64,000 bases of DNA from SZUA-378 sp036652815 (GTDB lineage: Bacteria; Bacillota; Clostridia; Lachnospirales; Lachnospiraceae): assembly GCA_036652815.1 (NCBI GenBank), contig JAVVVE010000001.1, positions 1 to 64,000 of the forward strand, written 5' to 3'. The translations under genes were made by a program, and so were the position numbers. The stretch's first letter is position 1; each line of letters begins with the position of its first letter. A model generated the notes under the pieces. The model saw nothing but the letters and a program-made list of their open reading frames with translations, did no database searches and was not told the DNA's origin. Below, in pieces: positions 9,304-18,305 of this stretch.

Positions 9304-10077
9304 TCATACTTTCCACGGTGCTGCCTGCTTATCCCATAAACTCTCCAGATATTCTTTGTCACGCATCGTATCCATCGGTGACCAAAATCCACTATGTCGA
9401 TACGCCATCATCTGGTGATCCTCTGCGAGTCGCTCAAATGGTGTGGTCTCCAACATCATACTCCCATCTCCTAAATAATCAAAAATACCCTGATTTAATA
9501 CCATAAAACCTGCATTGACCCATGCCTGATCTGTACGTGCCTTCTCTTTGAAGCTCTCTACCATACCACTCTGCGTATCAATCTTAATCGCTCCAAATCT
9601 ACCCTCCGGTCTCGTCGTCGTTATCGTAGCCAATCGACCATGCTCTTTATGAAACCGATACAATGCATCTATATCTACATCAGATACCCCATCTCCATAA
9701 GTCAGCATAAAGGTATCCTCTCCCTCCAGATATTCTCTAATCTGTAGGATTCTGCCTGCTGTCATCGAATGCAGACCGGTATCTGCCAAGGTGACTTTCC
9801 ATGGCTCCGCCGTATTCTTATGTACCTCATTCGTTCTATCTGTCAAATCATAGGTACTATCCGATTGATACATATAATAATGCGTAAAATATTCTTTAAT
9901 CATATGCCCTTTATATCCACAGCAGATAATGAACTCATGCAATCCAAACTTTGAATACCATTGCATAATATGCCACAGAATCGGTTTACTGCCTATCTCA
10001 ATCATCGGCTTTGGTCTCAGATGTGATTCTTCACTGATACGGCTCCCCATACCGCCTGCCAATATAACTACCTTCAT
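9304..10077 (-). CDS. rfbF: Glucose-1-phosphate cytidylyltransferase
   Basis: Makes CDP-glucose from CTP and glucose-1-phosphate (RfbF/DdhA). The 257 residues open with MKVVILAGGMGSR, the nucleotide-binding loop, followed by PKPMIEIG and PILWHIM, and LTYGDGVSD carries the metal-binding aspartate. ATG at 10077 with an AGAGGA site is preferred to longer frames, which would add residues unlike the family. rfbH follows after 22 nt, so the two are co-transcribed. CDP-glucose would feed a 4,6-dehydratase that is not recognised here. Confidence 0.93.
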   Translation of the reverse strand: MKVVILAGGMGSRISEESHLRPKPMIEIGSKPILWHIMQWYSKFGLHEFIICCGYKGHMIKEYFTHYYMYQSDSTYDLTDRTNEVHKNTAEPWKVTLADTGLHSMTAGRILQIREYLEGEDTFMLTYGDGVSDVDIDALYRFHKEHGRLATITTTRPEGRFGAIKIDTQSGMVESFKEKARTDQAWVNAGFMVLNQGIFDYLGDGSMMLETTPFERLAEDHQMMAYRHSGFWSPMDTMRDKEYLESLWDKQAAPWKV

Positions 10078-10090
10078 CCTATCCTCTATT

Positions 10091-10861
10091 CTACCATGTC
10101 TTCCATGGTGCGATGCCTGCATTCCACAGATTAAGCATCCTCTCTTTATCCCTCTTTGTCTCTATTGGTGACCAGAATCCGGTATGCTTATAAGTAGCGA
10201 TCTGTTGTTTCTCTGCCAACGTTTCCAATAGCTGCGACTCCAATTCATAATTACCACATAGATACTTGAATATCTGTCGATTAAATAGATAGGTACCTGA
10301 ATTAGTCCAGGCATGCTGCTCATTCTCTGTCATAAAAGCATGCCCACAATAATTGCCTGCAGCATCTAACGGTAACGCTGTATTACGCCCACTAGGTCTG
10401 GCTGCTACCAACGTAGCTAATTTATTTTGTGCATCATGATATTTAATGACCTCTGAGAAATCAATATCAGACAAACAATCTCCATAGGTCACAAGAAAGG
10501 TCTCATCCTCTATATAATCTTGAATACGACTGATTCTAGTGCCTATCGCTGCGTATAAACCGGTATCCACGATGGTAACTTTCCAGTCTTCCGATATATT
10601 CTTATGGATCTGTATCGTGTTATTCGCTAAATCCACGGTGATATCAGACTGATAGATATAATAATCATTAAAATAGTCTTTAATCATATTTCCTTTATAT
10701 CCGGCACAAATAATAAAGTCCTTTATTCCACAGGCAGCGAAATTCTTCATAATATGCCATAGAATCGGATTCTCTCCTATGTCTACCATTGGTTTTGGTA
10801 TATTTACCTTGTCCTCTGTTATGGTACTGGGCAATCCACCCGCTAAGATTACTACTTTCAT
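10091..10861 (-). CDS. Second RfbF-like nucleotidyltransferase with altered nucleotide loop
   Basis: 256 residues clearly related to the neighbouring RfbF over the whole length (PKPMVDIG, PILWHIM, DFIICAGYKGNMIKDYF, GFWSPIET), yet the signature loop reads AGGLPSTITED instead of AGGxGTR. The arginine and the second glycine that normally contact the triphosphate are gone, and GDG has become GDC (VTYGDCLSD), though the aspartate stays. It may have another substrate or be a non-catalytic partner. It is the first gene after the promoter at 10938-10966 and ends 13 nt before rfbF. Confidence 0.8.
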   Translation of the reverse strand: MKVVILAGGLPSTITEDKVNIPKPMVDIGENPILWHIMKNFAACGIKDFIICAGYKGNMIKDYFNDYYIYQSDITVDLANNTIQIHKNISEDWKVTIVDTGLYAAIGTRISRIQDYIEDETFLVTYGDCLSDIDFSEVIKYHDAQNKLATLVAARPSGRNTALPLDAAGNYCGHAFMTENEQHAWTNSGTYLFNRQIFKYLCGNYELESQLLETLAEKQQIATYKHTGFWSPIETKRDKERMLNLWNAGIAPWKTW

Positions 10862-10937
10862 CATTCGTTCCCTCATAAGTTCATCTCTATTATTAATATT
10901 AAGAAAACACGTATATACCTATTTTATATACGCATTT

Positions 10938-10966
10938 ATCATATCATAGCGATCTAATTTTCTCAA
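10938..10966 (-). promoter_or_regulatory. Sigma-A-type promoter for the CDP-sugar genes
   Basis: On the minus strand a -35 box TTGAGA (10966-10961), a 17-bp spacer and a -10 box TATGAT (10943-10938) fit the housekeeping consensus. Transcription would start near 10931, about 70 nt before the RfbF-like gene. It marks a possible restart of transcription inside the long leftward series. Confidence 0.55.
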
Positions 10967-11187
10967 TAAATTTAATGTTTCATTTTACTAGCATCAATTG
11001 TATACAAAATCAATAAGAAGAAAACATCTTTACTCTATAACAAACTATATGTATGGTATTTTTCAATATTTGGCAAATAGATTATTCATCCAAATAATTA
11101 GCCTCCATCAGTAGCATATAATATGATTTTGTTATATGTAACCAATGCAACCCATAGTCAATAATTAGTCTTTTCTAAGTATTGAAA
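10967..11187. other. AT-rich intergenic stretch, no gene recognised
   Basis: Together with the promoter and leader it forms a gap of over 300 nt between the methyltransferase stop and the RfbF-like start. I see only AT-rich sequence, a weak A/T inverted repeat near 11117-11140, and no coding frame, RNA gene or convincing terminator for the gene on its right. Confidence 0.5.
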
Positions 11188-12087
11188 TTAACTTTTTCTT
11201 TTAAATAATATAGACAATACCTTTCCTCTACCTAATACACCTGATTCTTCATTTTCTTGAATATCAATTGTTGTAAATCCCGAATTTTCCACCATTGTTT
11301 TTAATGATGTAGGACTAAAAAAATTAACATGCTCCTTCATCGGCATAAATGATCCCATTCGTTGTTTCAAATAATATCTAAATAACTTCCAATTACTAAA
11401 ATGGGGATTTATTAATAAACCCATATTATTTTTTATTGAAAATTTATTGTTATCAAATGGAAACTCACTAGGAACTTCAATATAAAAAGCTGTACTAATA
11501 TCTCCTATTTTGATAAAAATATTCATTATCTCCATCACATTTACTAAATGCTCAAAAACCATATTACACATTACAAAATCTATTTGCAAATTGTAAAGAT
11601 CGTCTATTCTATTGATTCCGATAATACCTGGAAGTGTTTGACACCCCGAAATGTCAAATATATATTTATTTTTTATTCCCCACTTTTTCAAGAATGTTTC
11701 TCCTTCATTTCCACCGTAATCAAGGGCATTATCAAAGACCTCCAAATCATTGTCCTTTAATACTTTATCGATTATTCTCTGCTGTTCCTTTATGCCTTTC
11801 GTATCATGGTTCAAGAGATCATTCACTTTAGCAGTATACCAATATTCATTCTTTTCACGTTGCTGCTGATACATATCATCTCTATATCCACTGTAAAGTT
11901 TTTCTTCTTGTTCATGTGAAAAGCGATAGCTGTAAAATGCAAAAGAACAACTTGTACAATGTAGTAATTCAATATCATCTTTCTCCTCACATTCTATTCT
12001 TTCCTTTATAAAATCTGATATCTTCGTTTTAATTCCTATCAATTCTGTATTTCCACAAATTGGGCATTTTTTTGTTTTTTCTATCAT
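11188..12087 (-). CDS. Zinc-ribbon class I SAM methyltransferase
   Basis: 299 residues. An N-terminal zinc ribbon (CPICG at about 8-12 and CTSC at about 44-47) is followed by a Rossmann SAM-binding domain with ALDYGGNEG (about 122-130) and, near the end, NFFSPTSLKTMVENSGF, the usual methyltransf_12/23 finish. Such proteins occur in glycan clusters and methylate sugars or sugar carboxyl groups; the acceptor is unknown. It stands alone between two AT-rich gaps. An AGGAAGG site precedes the ATG. Confidence 0.75.
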   Translation of the reverse strand: MIEKTKKCPICGNTELIGIKTKISDFIKERIECEEKDDIELLHCTSCSFAFYSYRFSHEQEEKLYSGYRDDMYQQQREKNEYWYTAKVNDLLNHDTKGIKEQQRIIDKVLKDNDLEVFDNALDYGGNEGETFLKKWGIKNKYIFDISGCQTLPGIIGINRIDDLYNLQIDFVMCNMVFEHLVNVMEIMNIFIKIGDISTAFYIEVPSEFPFDNNKFSIKNNMGLLINPHFSNWKLFRYYLKQRMGSFMPMKEHVNFFSPTSLKTMVENSGFTTIDIQENEESGVLGRGKVLSILFKRKS

Positions 12088-12289
12088 GCTATTTCCTTCC
12101 TATCTAGTAAGGGTTTTATATTTCCTTACATCATTTCAACTATCCGCATAAACAACACAAGCAACTTTATTTATATATTGTTGTCAATTCCTTTTCCATT
12201 AGAAATATCCCATTATAAATCATTATTAAAAATTAGTTTCTTCTATCATACCTATTTATGGTTATTTTCTGATTGTAAAGGAAATCTCG

Positions 12290-13552
12290 TTAACAAATAT
12301 TATCGCAACTTACTTTCTGATATTCTCTCCTAAAAATGAATATAAAAGTCAGAACCAGTAAAAACATAATCAGCGTAAAATTAATTGCTGCTCCCATAAT
12401 TCCCCACTTTTGTACAAAAAACTCGGCCGATATTTTAGTACAAATTGCGACTCCTATATATGCCAACATCACCTTTTTTTGTACTCTCATAATTGTCATC
12501 ATCACATATAAAAAAACAGCAATTGCCTGTAATCCTCCACCCAATAATAAGACAAGAAGCTCCATTCTATATGTTCCTAAAAATGTATTATATAAAATTG
12601 ATAAAACTTGTGTCCCCACTGCATATGCACCCATCAAACATGCTATGCTTATCCAGATTATATAAAGTATCTGCTTTTTTATTTTTTTTGTAAATTCATT
12701 TAACTTCTTTTGTCGCCACAATTGTGCAAAGCTTACTAACTCTGGTTGATATACAAAGCTACTTACCAAGCCAATCACAAGTGATGGCATTACAATAAAT
12801 CCATAACACGCCTGTACCTCATCAGACAGATATTTATCAATTGCATATTTGGAAGAATTTGTAATATAAAAAATGCAAAATTCTGAAACAAACAATGGCA
12901 TGCATGTTTGTAACAGTTTCAAAATTCCTTTTTTCTCAAAATTTAATCCCTGTCCTCCCATCTTGTGAAACGTAATATGAAGAAAATAAATGGCAAGACA
13001 ACCAGATATCAGTGTTGAAACGCATGCAGATAATAATAAATTATGATACGCTATTAAGATAATGCTAAAAACAAAAAGTGTTATTCCCCATCTATAAGAA
13101 AATATTTTGGTTCCAACAGCCAATCGGCCTTTCCGCTGATAAAAGCCTATAAAAATATCCTCGATTGATTCAATCATATATAAGACACATATTACAAATA
13201 CAATCATTGCCTTTTCATTAGAATAGCTTTTTAAAAAAATACCATTTGCTATATATAAAATACTTGCTATCAACATTATAAATGTTGTCACTAATCTTGC
13301 AGAAAAATATAAATTAAAACTATTTTCTTCTTTAGAATCAGTGACTTGATAATTCCGCATTCCATATTTTCCAACATTTAACAATAAACTGGCAACAGCA
13401 AAAGAAAGTGAAAGTATTCCCGCATCTGAAATACTATTTGTCCTGGTAAGCACCATTAGCAAAATAACTGCTTCACTGGCATTAATCACTCCTGCGATAG
13501 CATTCCATATATAGTTACTGCGTTCGATTTTCTCTCTATTATTTTGTATCAT
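12290..13552 (-). CDS. wzx: Wzx-type oligosaccharide flippase (MOP superfamily)
   Basis: 420 residues with about twelve hydrophobic segments, an N-terminal NYIWNAIAGVINASEAVILL resembling Wzx/RfbX proteins, and a basic loop after the sixth to seventh span (FHKMGGQGLNFEKKG). It should move the polyprenyl-linked repeat unit across the membrane. It lies in the AT-rich block beside a methyltransferase and a GtrB-like GT, and it is one of three possible exporters in this window, the other two being ABC proteins. The 202 nt upstream of the methyltransferase (12088-12289) hold no gene. Confidence 0.85.
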   Translation of the reverse strand: MIQNNREKIERSNYIWNAIAGVINASEAVILLMVLTRTNSISDAGILSLSFAVASLLLNVGKYGMRNYQVTDSKEENSFNLYFSARLVTTFIMLIASILYIANGIFLKSYSNEKAMIVFVICVLYMIESIEDIFIGFYQRKGRLAVGTKIFSYRWGITLFVFSIILIAYHNLLLSACVSTLISGCLAIYFLHITFHKMGGQGLNFEKKGILKLLQTCMPLFVSEFCIFYITNSSKYAIDKYLSDEVQACYGFIVMPSLVIGLVSSFVYQPELVSFAQLWRQKKLNEFTKKIKKQILYIIWISIACLMGAYAVGTQVLSILYNTFLGTYRMELLVLLLGGGLQAIAVFLYVMMTIMRVQKKVMLAYIGVAICTKISAEFFVQKWGIMGAAINFTLIMFLLVLTFIFIFRREYQKVSCDNIC

Positions 13553-13610
13553 TTTTTCCTATCTATACTCTATTTTTATCTTTATATTTTCAGTAAAACA
13601 AACAATTATT

Positions 13611-14564
13611 TTAGTTATTTTCATCTTCAAAATTAATTAACTCTTTTTCAACTACTGGCACCTGCTTGGCCATATTATTGATCACAACTCCTATGTATTC
13701 ACCTATTAAACCAATTAATGCAATCTGTATCGATCCTACCAAAAACACGCCTATTACCAACGGTGCAATTCCTGTGTCAAATGTATTCCAATATAACAAT
13801 TTATATACAAAATAAAATAATCCAACTAAAAAGCTAATTGTTGAACAAATAATACCAAAAATCATTGTAATCCTAATTGGTTTCCTTGAAGTATACAGCA
13901 TTGAATTTATCGCAAAATCAAAATATGATGATATTGAATAACTACTTTTTCCATTAACACGCTTTTTTTGAGTATATGATATTAATTTAACATCATACCC
14001 TAATTGCGAAAAAATTGTTCTCATTGACGGATAATTGGCTGGTAATTCTAATTTTTCAATTTCTTCTACTACTTCTTTATCCGTAATCCCTACACCAGTT
14101 ACGTTTTCATAAACAGTCACATCAGAAAAAAACTCCAGAATTTTGTAATAAATTTTTCTAAAAAGAAATTTTATTTTATTTTCTTTTGACTTTGTTTTTT
14201 GTGCTAATACAATTTTTTCACCAGCTTCCCACTCACGAATAAACTCTCCAATCAACTCTGGTGGTTCCTGTAAATCACACATAAATGCAATATATGCATC
14301 TCCGTTTCTCCTTTTCGTCATGTTATCGCAGGAACGTTCCGGTCCATAATTGTTCATGTTAAAAATTGCTTTCACATGTTTATCTTTTTTACATATTTCT
14401 CGTATAATTTTTTGTGTATTATCACTTGAATTATTATCTGAAAAAACAATTTCATAATCATATTGTGGAAATAACTCGATTTGCTCTGTTATTCTTTCAT
14501 ATGTTTCTCTAACGTTCCCTTCTTCATTAAAACAAGGAATCCCAATACTTATCTTTTTTTGCAT
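13611..14564 (-). CDS. GtrB/DPM1-like polyprenyl-phosphate glycosyltransferase
   Basis: 317 residues. An N-terminal GT2 domain has ISIGIPCFNEEGNV, VFSDNNSSDNT and the metal site region FMCDLQEPP; two C-terminal membrane spans (about 230-255 and 265-290) match the DPM1/GtrB/ArnC class. Such enzymes charge undecaprenyl phosphate with one sugar for use by GT-C transferases outside the membrane. Several GT-C-type proteins in this locus could be its users. It sits between the flippase and the aminotransferase, all leftward. Confidence 0.85.
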   Translation of the reverse strand: MQKKISIGIPCFNEEGNVRETYERITEQIELFPQYDYEIVFSDNNSSDNTQKIIREICKKDKHVKAIFNMNNYGPERSCDNMTKRRNGDAYIAFMCDLQEPPELIGEFIREWEAGEKIVLAQKTKSKENKIKFLFRKIYYKILEFFSDVTVYENVTGVGITDKEVVEEIEKLELPANYPSMRTIFSQLGYDVKLISYTQKKRVNGKSSYSISSYFDFAINSMLYTSRKPIRITMIFGIICSTISFLVGLFYFVYKLLYWNTFDTGIAPLVIGVFLVGSIQIALIGLIGEYIGVVINNMAKQVPVVEKELINFEDENN

Positions 14565-14597
14565 TTCATATCCCTTCTACATTTTCCAAACAATATT

Positions 14598-15704
14598 CTA
14601 TGAGACTATTATTTCGCATATCTCATCTACTGTACTGCCGTTCATATCGGCATATAGCGGTAATGTCAAAACACATTCCGCTATATGCCTTGCAATAGGA
14701 GTTTCTTCTGAATTAAAACCGCTCATACCCTTATAGCATTCAAAATCACTTGTTAGTGGGTAGAAATATTTTCTACTTACAATATTCTTTTCTAATAGCT
14801 TTTCATATATTTGGTCTCTCGAATATTTATAAGAATCAAACAGTACTGGAAAATATGCATAGTTGGATTGCACGCTTTTATTCATGTTATTTAATTTAAT
14901 TCCTTCTATATGTTTTAGATGATTTTGATATCTCTCAAAAATTCTTTTTCTCTTTTTTATTTCCTCCGCAATATGTCTAAGATTACATAATCCCATTGCT
15001 GCCTGAAATTCATTCATCTTTGCATTTCCACCTACATATTGAACAGATTCCGGTCCTCTAATCCCAAAATTTTTTCTATCATCTAGTTCCTGCTTTAACT
15101 TTGCATTTTTAAATGCAACGGCTCCACCTTCAATTGTATGAAAAACTTTTGTGGCGTGAAAACTAAACATAGAAGCATCACCATATTGTGCAATTCCATA
15201 TCCTCTATATTTCACTCCAAATGCATGTGCCGCATCATAAATAACCTTTAAATGATATTTTTCGGCAATCTTTGATATTTTTTCAACCCTGCAAATATTT
15301 CCATATACATGAACCGGTAATATTGCCGATGTCTTTTCAGTTATTAATTCTTCTATTTTTTCCTCATCCAACGTATAATCATCTAGTCTAATATCACAAA
15401 ATACGGGTTTTAAGCCACATCGAACAATTGCATGAGTCGTTGAAGCAAATGTAAATGGTGTTGTAATCACTTCGCCACTAAGTTTCAATGAAGATAAAAT
15501 ATTTTCCAACGCAAGATGCCCATTCGTATAGAGAATCAAATTATCAATTTCCATATATTTTTTTAATTGTTCTTCTAGTTCTATGTGTTTTTCTCCCATA
15601 TTAGTAAGCCAATGACTATCCCATATAGTCTCAATTTCTTTAACAAATTCCGCGAATGGAGGCATGGAAGATTTTGTAACATTAATAATATTATTTTTTA
15701 TCAT
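14598..15704 (-). CDS. DegT/DnrJ/EryC1-family sugar aminotransferase (VioA/FdtB-like)
   Basis: 368-residue PLP enzyme. The internal aldimine lysine is K186 in SFHATKVFHTIEGG and the cofactor aspartate is in IYDAAHAFG. The opening SSMPPFAEFVKEIETIWDS resembles enzymes that aminate dTDP-4-keto-6-deoxyglucose at C4 (VioA-type) or C3 (FdtB-type). The following gene encodes a hexapeptide acyltransferase of the kind that acylates such amines, and the two overlap by 14 nt. No dTDP-glucose genes are in the window. A role as the missing LegC of the nonulosonate pathway is possible but it is 13 kb from those genes. Confidence 0.82.
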   Translation of the reverse strand: MIKNNIINVTKSSMPPFAEFVKEIETIWDSHWLTNMGEKHIELEEQLKKYMEIDNLILYTNGHLALENILSSLKLSGEVITTPFTFASTTHAIVRCGLKPVFCDIRLDDYTLDEEKIEELITEKTSAILPVHVYGNICRVEKISKIAEKYHLKVIYDAAHAFGVKYRGYGIAQYGDASMFSFHATKVFHTIEGGAVAFKNAKLKQELDDRKNFGIRGPESVQYVGGNAKMNEFQAAMGLCNLRHIAEEIKKRKRIFERYQNHLKHIEGIKLNNMNKSVQSNYAYFPVLFDSYKYSRDQIYEKLLEKNIVSRKYFYPLTSDFECYKGMSGFNSEETPIARHIAECVLTLPLYADMNGSTVDEICEIIVS

Positions 15705-16269
15705 TTGCTTCTTCTCTCAATAATTTTCGTTCTAACTCGAGCAATTTTTTGCTTCTCTCTTTCACACGAATGCATTGATAACCCATATAAAACCCCCATG
15801 GTTTTGTACTTTGGGTAACTAATGTCATTGCTCCAAAAGAACACCCTTCTCCTATTTCAACTCCAGGTAATATCGTGGAGCCAGTACCTATATCTACATG
15901 TCGTCCTATTCTTACTTTTTTATCTATAATGTTTGTATACTTCTCACTAACAGTTGGATTCGTCATATATTCACCTGTATAATCATCTGAAATAGCATAT
16001 ATTGCACATCTTGATGACACCCCTGCAAAATCTTCAATCCAAACTCCTTCATTCCCACCAAAAATGCAACTATAAACTGCTATATGTATATGATTTCCCA
16101 AAATTATCCTACCACTTAAAACGCAAAAATCATCTATTCTAATATTGTTTCCAAGTATCATATTCTCCGTACCATATATGCTTACTTTTCTACTAATTCG
16201 CACATTTGTACCAATTTTTTTAAATCCTATGGATTTTAGTTCATCCTCAGAATAGTAACTAGATTCCAT
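15691..16269 (-). CDS. Left-handed beta-helix (hexapeptide) acyltransferase
   Basis: 192 residues rich in hexapeptide repeats (for example ILGNNIRIDDF, VRIGRHVDIGTG, TILPGVEIGEG) that build a trimeric beta-helix, with the active-site region FGGNEGVWIEDFAGVSSRC and a C-terminal extension. It resembles sugar O- and N-acyltransferases of surface glycans. GGAGG precedes the ATG. Since an aminotransferase follows and an ACP/FkbH pair precedes, its likely acceptor is the amino sugar and its donor may be the ACP-bound acyl group instead of acetyl-CoA (inference). Confidence 0.82.
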   Translation of the reverse strand: MESSYYSEDELKSIGFKKIGTNVRISRKVSIYGTENMILGNNIRIDDFCVLSGRIILGNHIHIAVYSCIFGGNEGVWIEDFAGVSSRCAIYAISDDYTGEYMTNPTVSEKYTNIIDKKVRIGRHVDIGTGSTILPGVEIGEGCSFGAMTLVTQSTKPWGFYMGYQCIRVKERSKKLLELERKLLREEANDKK

Positions 16270-16271
16270 GT

Positions 16272-16661
16272 TTATTCCTCCGTAATTTCTATTATGCCAA
16301 TATCCTTATGATATAAAAATACTATTTTTTTCATATTCATTGCAATCGCTGGAGATGGTTTTTGTGTTATTATCCACCCCCCCCCCAATAATTCAGTAAC
16401 TTTCTCTTCCAAGTCATGAGTCACATAGCATATATGGTATGGAATTGCTCCATTCCGCTTTAATAGATTGGTAATAGAAGATTTTTCATTTAGTGGGGCA
16501 ACTAGTTCTATTAATTGAAACTCATTTCTCATAAATAGAATTTCAATATTTCTTTCAACATCTATTACCCCTTTTCCTTCATCAAAATATCCTAAATTCA
16601 AAAAATATTGTCGACATTTTTTAATATTCCTGACCGCATATCCTATATGATGTATCCGCAT
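16272..16661 (-). CDS. VOC-superfamily protein (methylmalonyl-CoA epimerase/glyoxalase-like)
   Basis: 129 residues opening MRIHHIGYAVRNI, with metal-site candidates His in the first strand, QLIELVAP (Glu) and IPYHICYV (His), and Glu in the last strand (IGIIEITEE). This is the paired beta-alpha-beta-beta-beta layout of VOC metalloenzymes. ATG at 16661 overlaps the FkbH stop (TAATG) and follows GGAGG by 5 nt. It lies between FkbH and the acyltransferase, so it may epimerise or isomerise the ACP-bound acyl group. A run of ten G residues in the gene makes it a slippage target. Confidence 0.75.
   Translation of the reverse strand: MRIHHIGYAVRNIKKCRQYFLNLGYFDEGKGVIDVERNIEILFMRNEFQLIELVAPLNEKSSITNLLKRNGAIPYHICYVTHDLEEKVTELLGGGWIITQKPSPAIAMNMKKIVFLYHKDIGIIEITEE
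16377..16386 (-). repeat. G10 homopolymer inside the VOC gene
   Basis: Ten consecutive G residues on the coding strand encode the last base of Leu and three glycines just before Trp (LLGGGWII). In a gene this AT-rich, three GGG codons in a row stand out. Gain or loss of one G would shift the frame about 93 codons into a 129-codon gene, removing the last strands and the terminal metal ligand. Confidence 0.9.
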
Positions 16662-18298
16662 TATTTCCTCCAATAAATTTGGTGAATATCCTTTTGTATT
16701 TTTTTTATTTCTTTTTCATAAATTCTGATTCCATCATTTTCCTGATAAAACTTAAAGTTCATACTTTCCCAAATATTCTTAATTGCTTCATTCTTCTTCG
16801 TTTCTCTATATTTACTATATACTTTTCTTATTCCGTTATCATAGAAGGAATTCAGAATCTTTTGTATAATTGAATATTCAATTTTCCTTCCCATTACCCT
16901 ACAACTCATTAAAAAATTCTCTATTATAAGATTTGTTTCATCTGCTTTATGTAAAATCACGACAGCTACAATGCCTTCATCGCCAAATTTATCGGATACT
17001 TTTGCAGAAATCACTATTTTAGAAGGATTATTTAGGTATTCAAATAATGTGCTACTCTCCATTCTTATGGACATTGTGTTAAATTGGTTTGTCTTATTAA
17101 TTAATTGCAGCACTCTTTCTAAGGAGTTCTCTCTTAGGCAATCCAGTTCAATTTTTATTTCTAAAGATTTCAAATATTCTTCAAAACTAAATACATTTTT
17201 TCTTTCTTCATTTCTAAGTTCCCTGGCATGATATTCCTGCGTTTTATTCCTGTCCTCATTAGTGATACTTTTACACCAAAAATAATCATAAAAAATATGA
17301 TTAATTGTTTCTGGCAATTTCGTAATGTCTGTTGGAAAATCTACTACATTGACTTCTGGCAATTGCGATAATATTTCTTCCCTCTCCAGAACATTATCAT
17401 CCAAAAAAACGAAAGACTCCAACCCCAAATTCAATTCTTGAGCCATTTCGCTAATATTTATACTTTTGGGTTTCCAGTTTACTTTTATGCTTACAAAATC
17501 ACTCCATTTCAATACCATATTTCTGTTTTGTTCAAAAACATTTTTCACATCCTGCATATTGTTTTTGGATGCGATAGCCAACAATACTCCTGTATTTTTT
17601 ATTTGTAAAATTTTCTTCTGACAATCTCGATATAGCAGTCCCATTTTTGATGTTCCAAGATTAATGTCATTTATCCCATTTTCTCCTAAGATTCCACCCC
17701 ATAAAGTATTATCTAAATCAAGTATAAGCAGTTTTTTTCTTGTATTTAATATATTACTATTGATTTTTTCTATGTGTTGGACTAATATTTTTATCGCTCC
17801 AATATCATATGGTATTAAACCTGAATACCATAATTTTTTTGAATAAAATTTTTTTCTTCCATAATTTGCAATTATATTTTCCAAATCAAAACAGAGAATA
17901 TTTTTTCTTTGTTTTATTATTTGTTCTATGCATTTATTCCAATATCCCATAATGTAAGAACTTTTATTTTGACTTTTTCCTGTCCGTATTTCTGGCCATA
18001 CATCTATTGTGGACACAAAAATATTCGTTTGCGAAAAATTCACTGCCAATTGTGAAATATATTCAAAGCAACTATCTATGTATTTCGTCTTGTCTTCCTG
18101 CGTTTCATAATCTTCCAATAAGGCATTTCCATCTATAATTAAATAAATGATTTGCGGTTCAAAGGAACACATTTGCTCTGGATTTAAGCAAACTGATATC
18201 CACTGATTATATCCAGGTAGGCTGAAAATTTCATTTTTCTTCCTCAAATCATGCAAAACCATATCCAAATTTACATTTGATAAAATTGATATTCTCAT
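16661..18298 (-). CDS. FkbH-like HAD-superfamily enzyme
   Basis: 545 residues. An N-terminal alpha/beta domain is followed by the HAD domain with the nucleophile motif LDLDNTLWGG (DLDNT at about 194-198), then FLDDN near residue 297, and a C-terminal GNAT-like acyltransferase domain (from about 385). FkbH enzymes load a three-carbon unit from 1,3-bisphosphoglycerate onto an acyl carrier protein to give glyceryl-ACP. The ACP gene lies 7 nt upstream, which fits that chemistry. FkbH-ACP pairs occur in O-antigen and polyketide clusters. An AGGG site precedes the ATG. Confidence 0.88.
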   Translation of the reverse strand: MRISILSNVNLDMVLHDLRKKNEIFSLPGYNQWISVCLNPEQMCSFEPQIIYLIIDGNALLEDYETQEDKTKYIDSCFEYISQLAVNFSQTNIFVSTIDVWPEIRTGKSQNKSSYIMGYWNKCIEQIIKQRKNILCFDLENIIANYGRKKFYSKKLWYSGLIPYDIGAIKILVQHIEKINSNILNTRKKLLILDLDNTLWGGILGENGINDINLGTSKMGLLYRDCQKKILQIKNTGVLLAIASKNNMQDVKNVFEQNRNMVLKWSDFVSIKVNWKPKSINISEMAQELNLGLESFVFLDDNVLEREEILSQLPEVNVVDFPTDITKLPETINHIFYDYFWCKSITNEDRNKTQEYHARELRNEERKNVFSFEEYLKSLEIKIELDCLRENSLERVLQLINKTNQFNTMSIRMESSTLFEYLNNPSKIVISAKVSDKFGDEGIVAVVILHKADETNLIIENFLMSCRVMGRKIEYSIIQKILNSFYDNGIRKVYSKYRETKKNEAIKNIWESMNFKFYQENDGIRIYEKEIKKIQKDIHQIYWRK

Positions 18299-18305
18299 AT
18301 TTTCC

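Noticed and set aside
12088..12289. Promoter for the methyltransferase gene
   Set aside because: A TATAAT-like box at 12217-12212 and a TTGACA-like box at 12187-12182 on the minus strand do not have a compatible order and spacing.
14598..15704. Calling the DegT aminotransferase the LegC of the nonulosonate pathway
   Set aside because: It lies 13 kb from the nonulosonate genes in a differently composed block, overlaps an acyltransferase gene, and its opening resembles VioA/FdtB-type enzymes. Kept only as a possibility.
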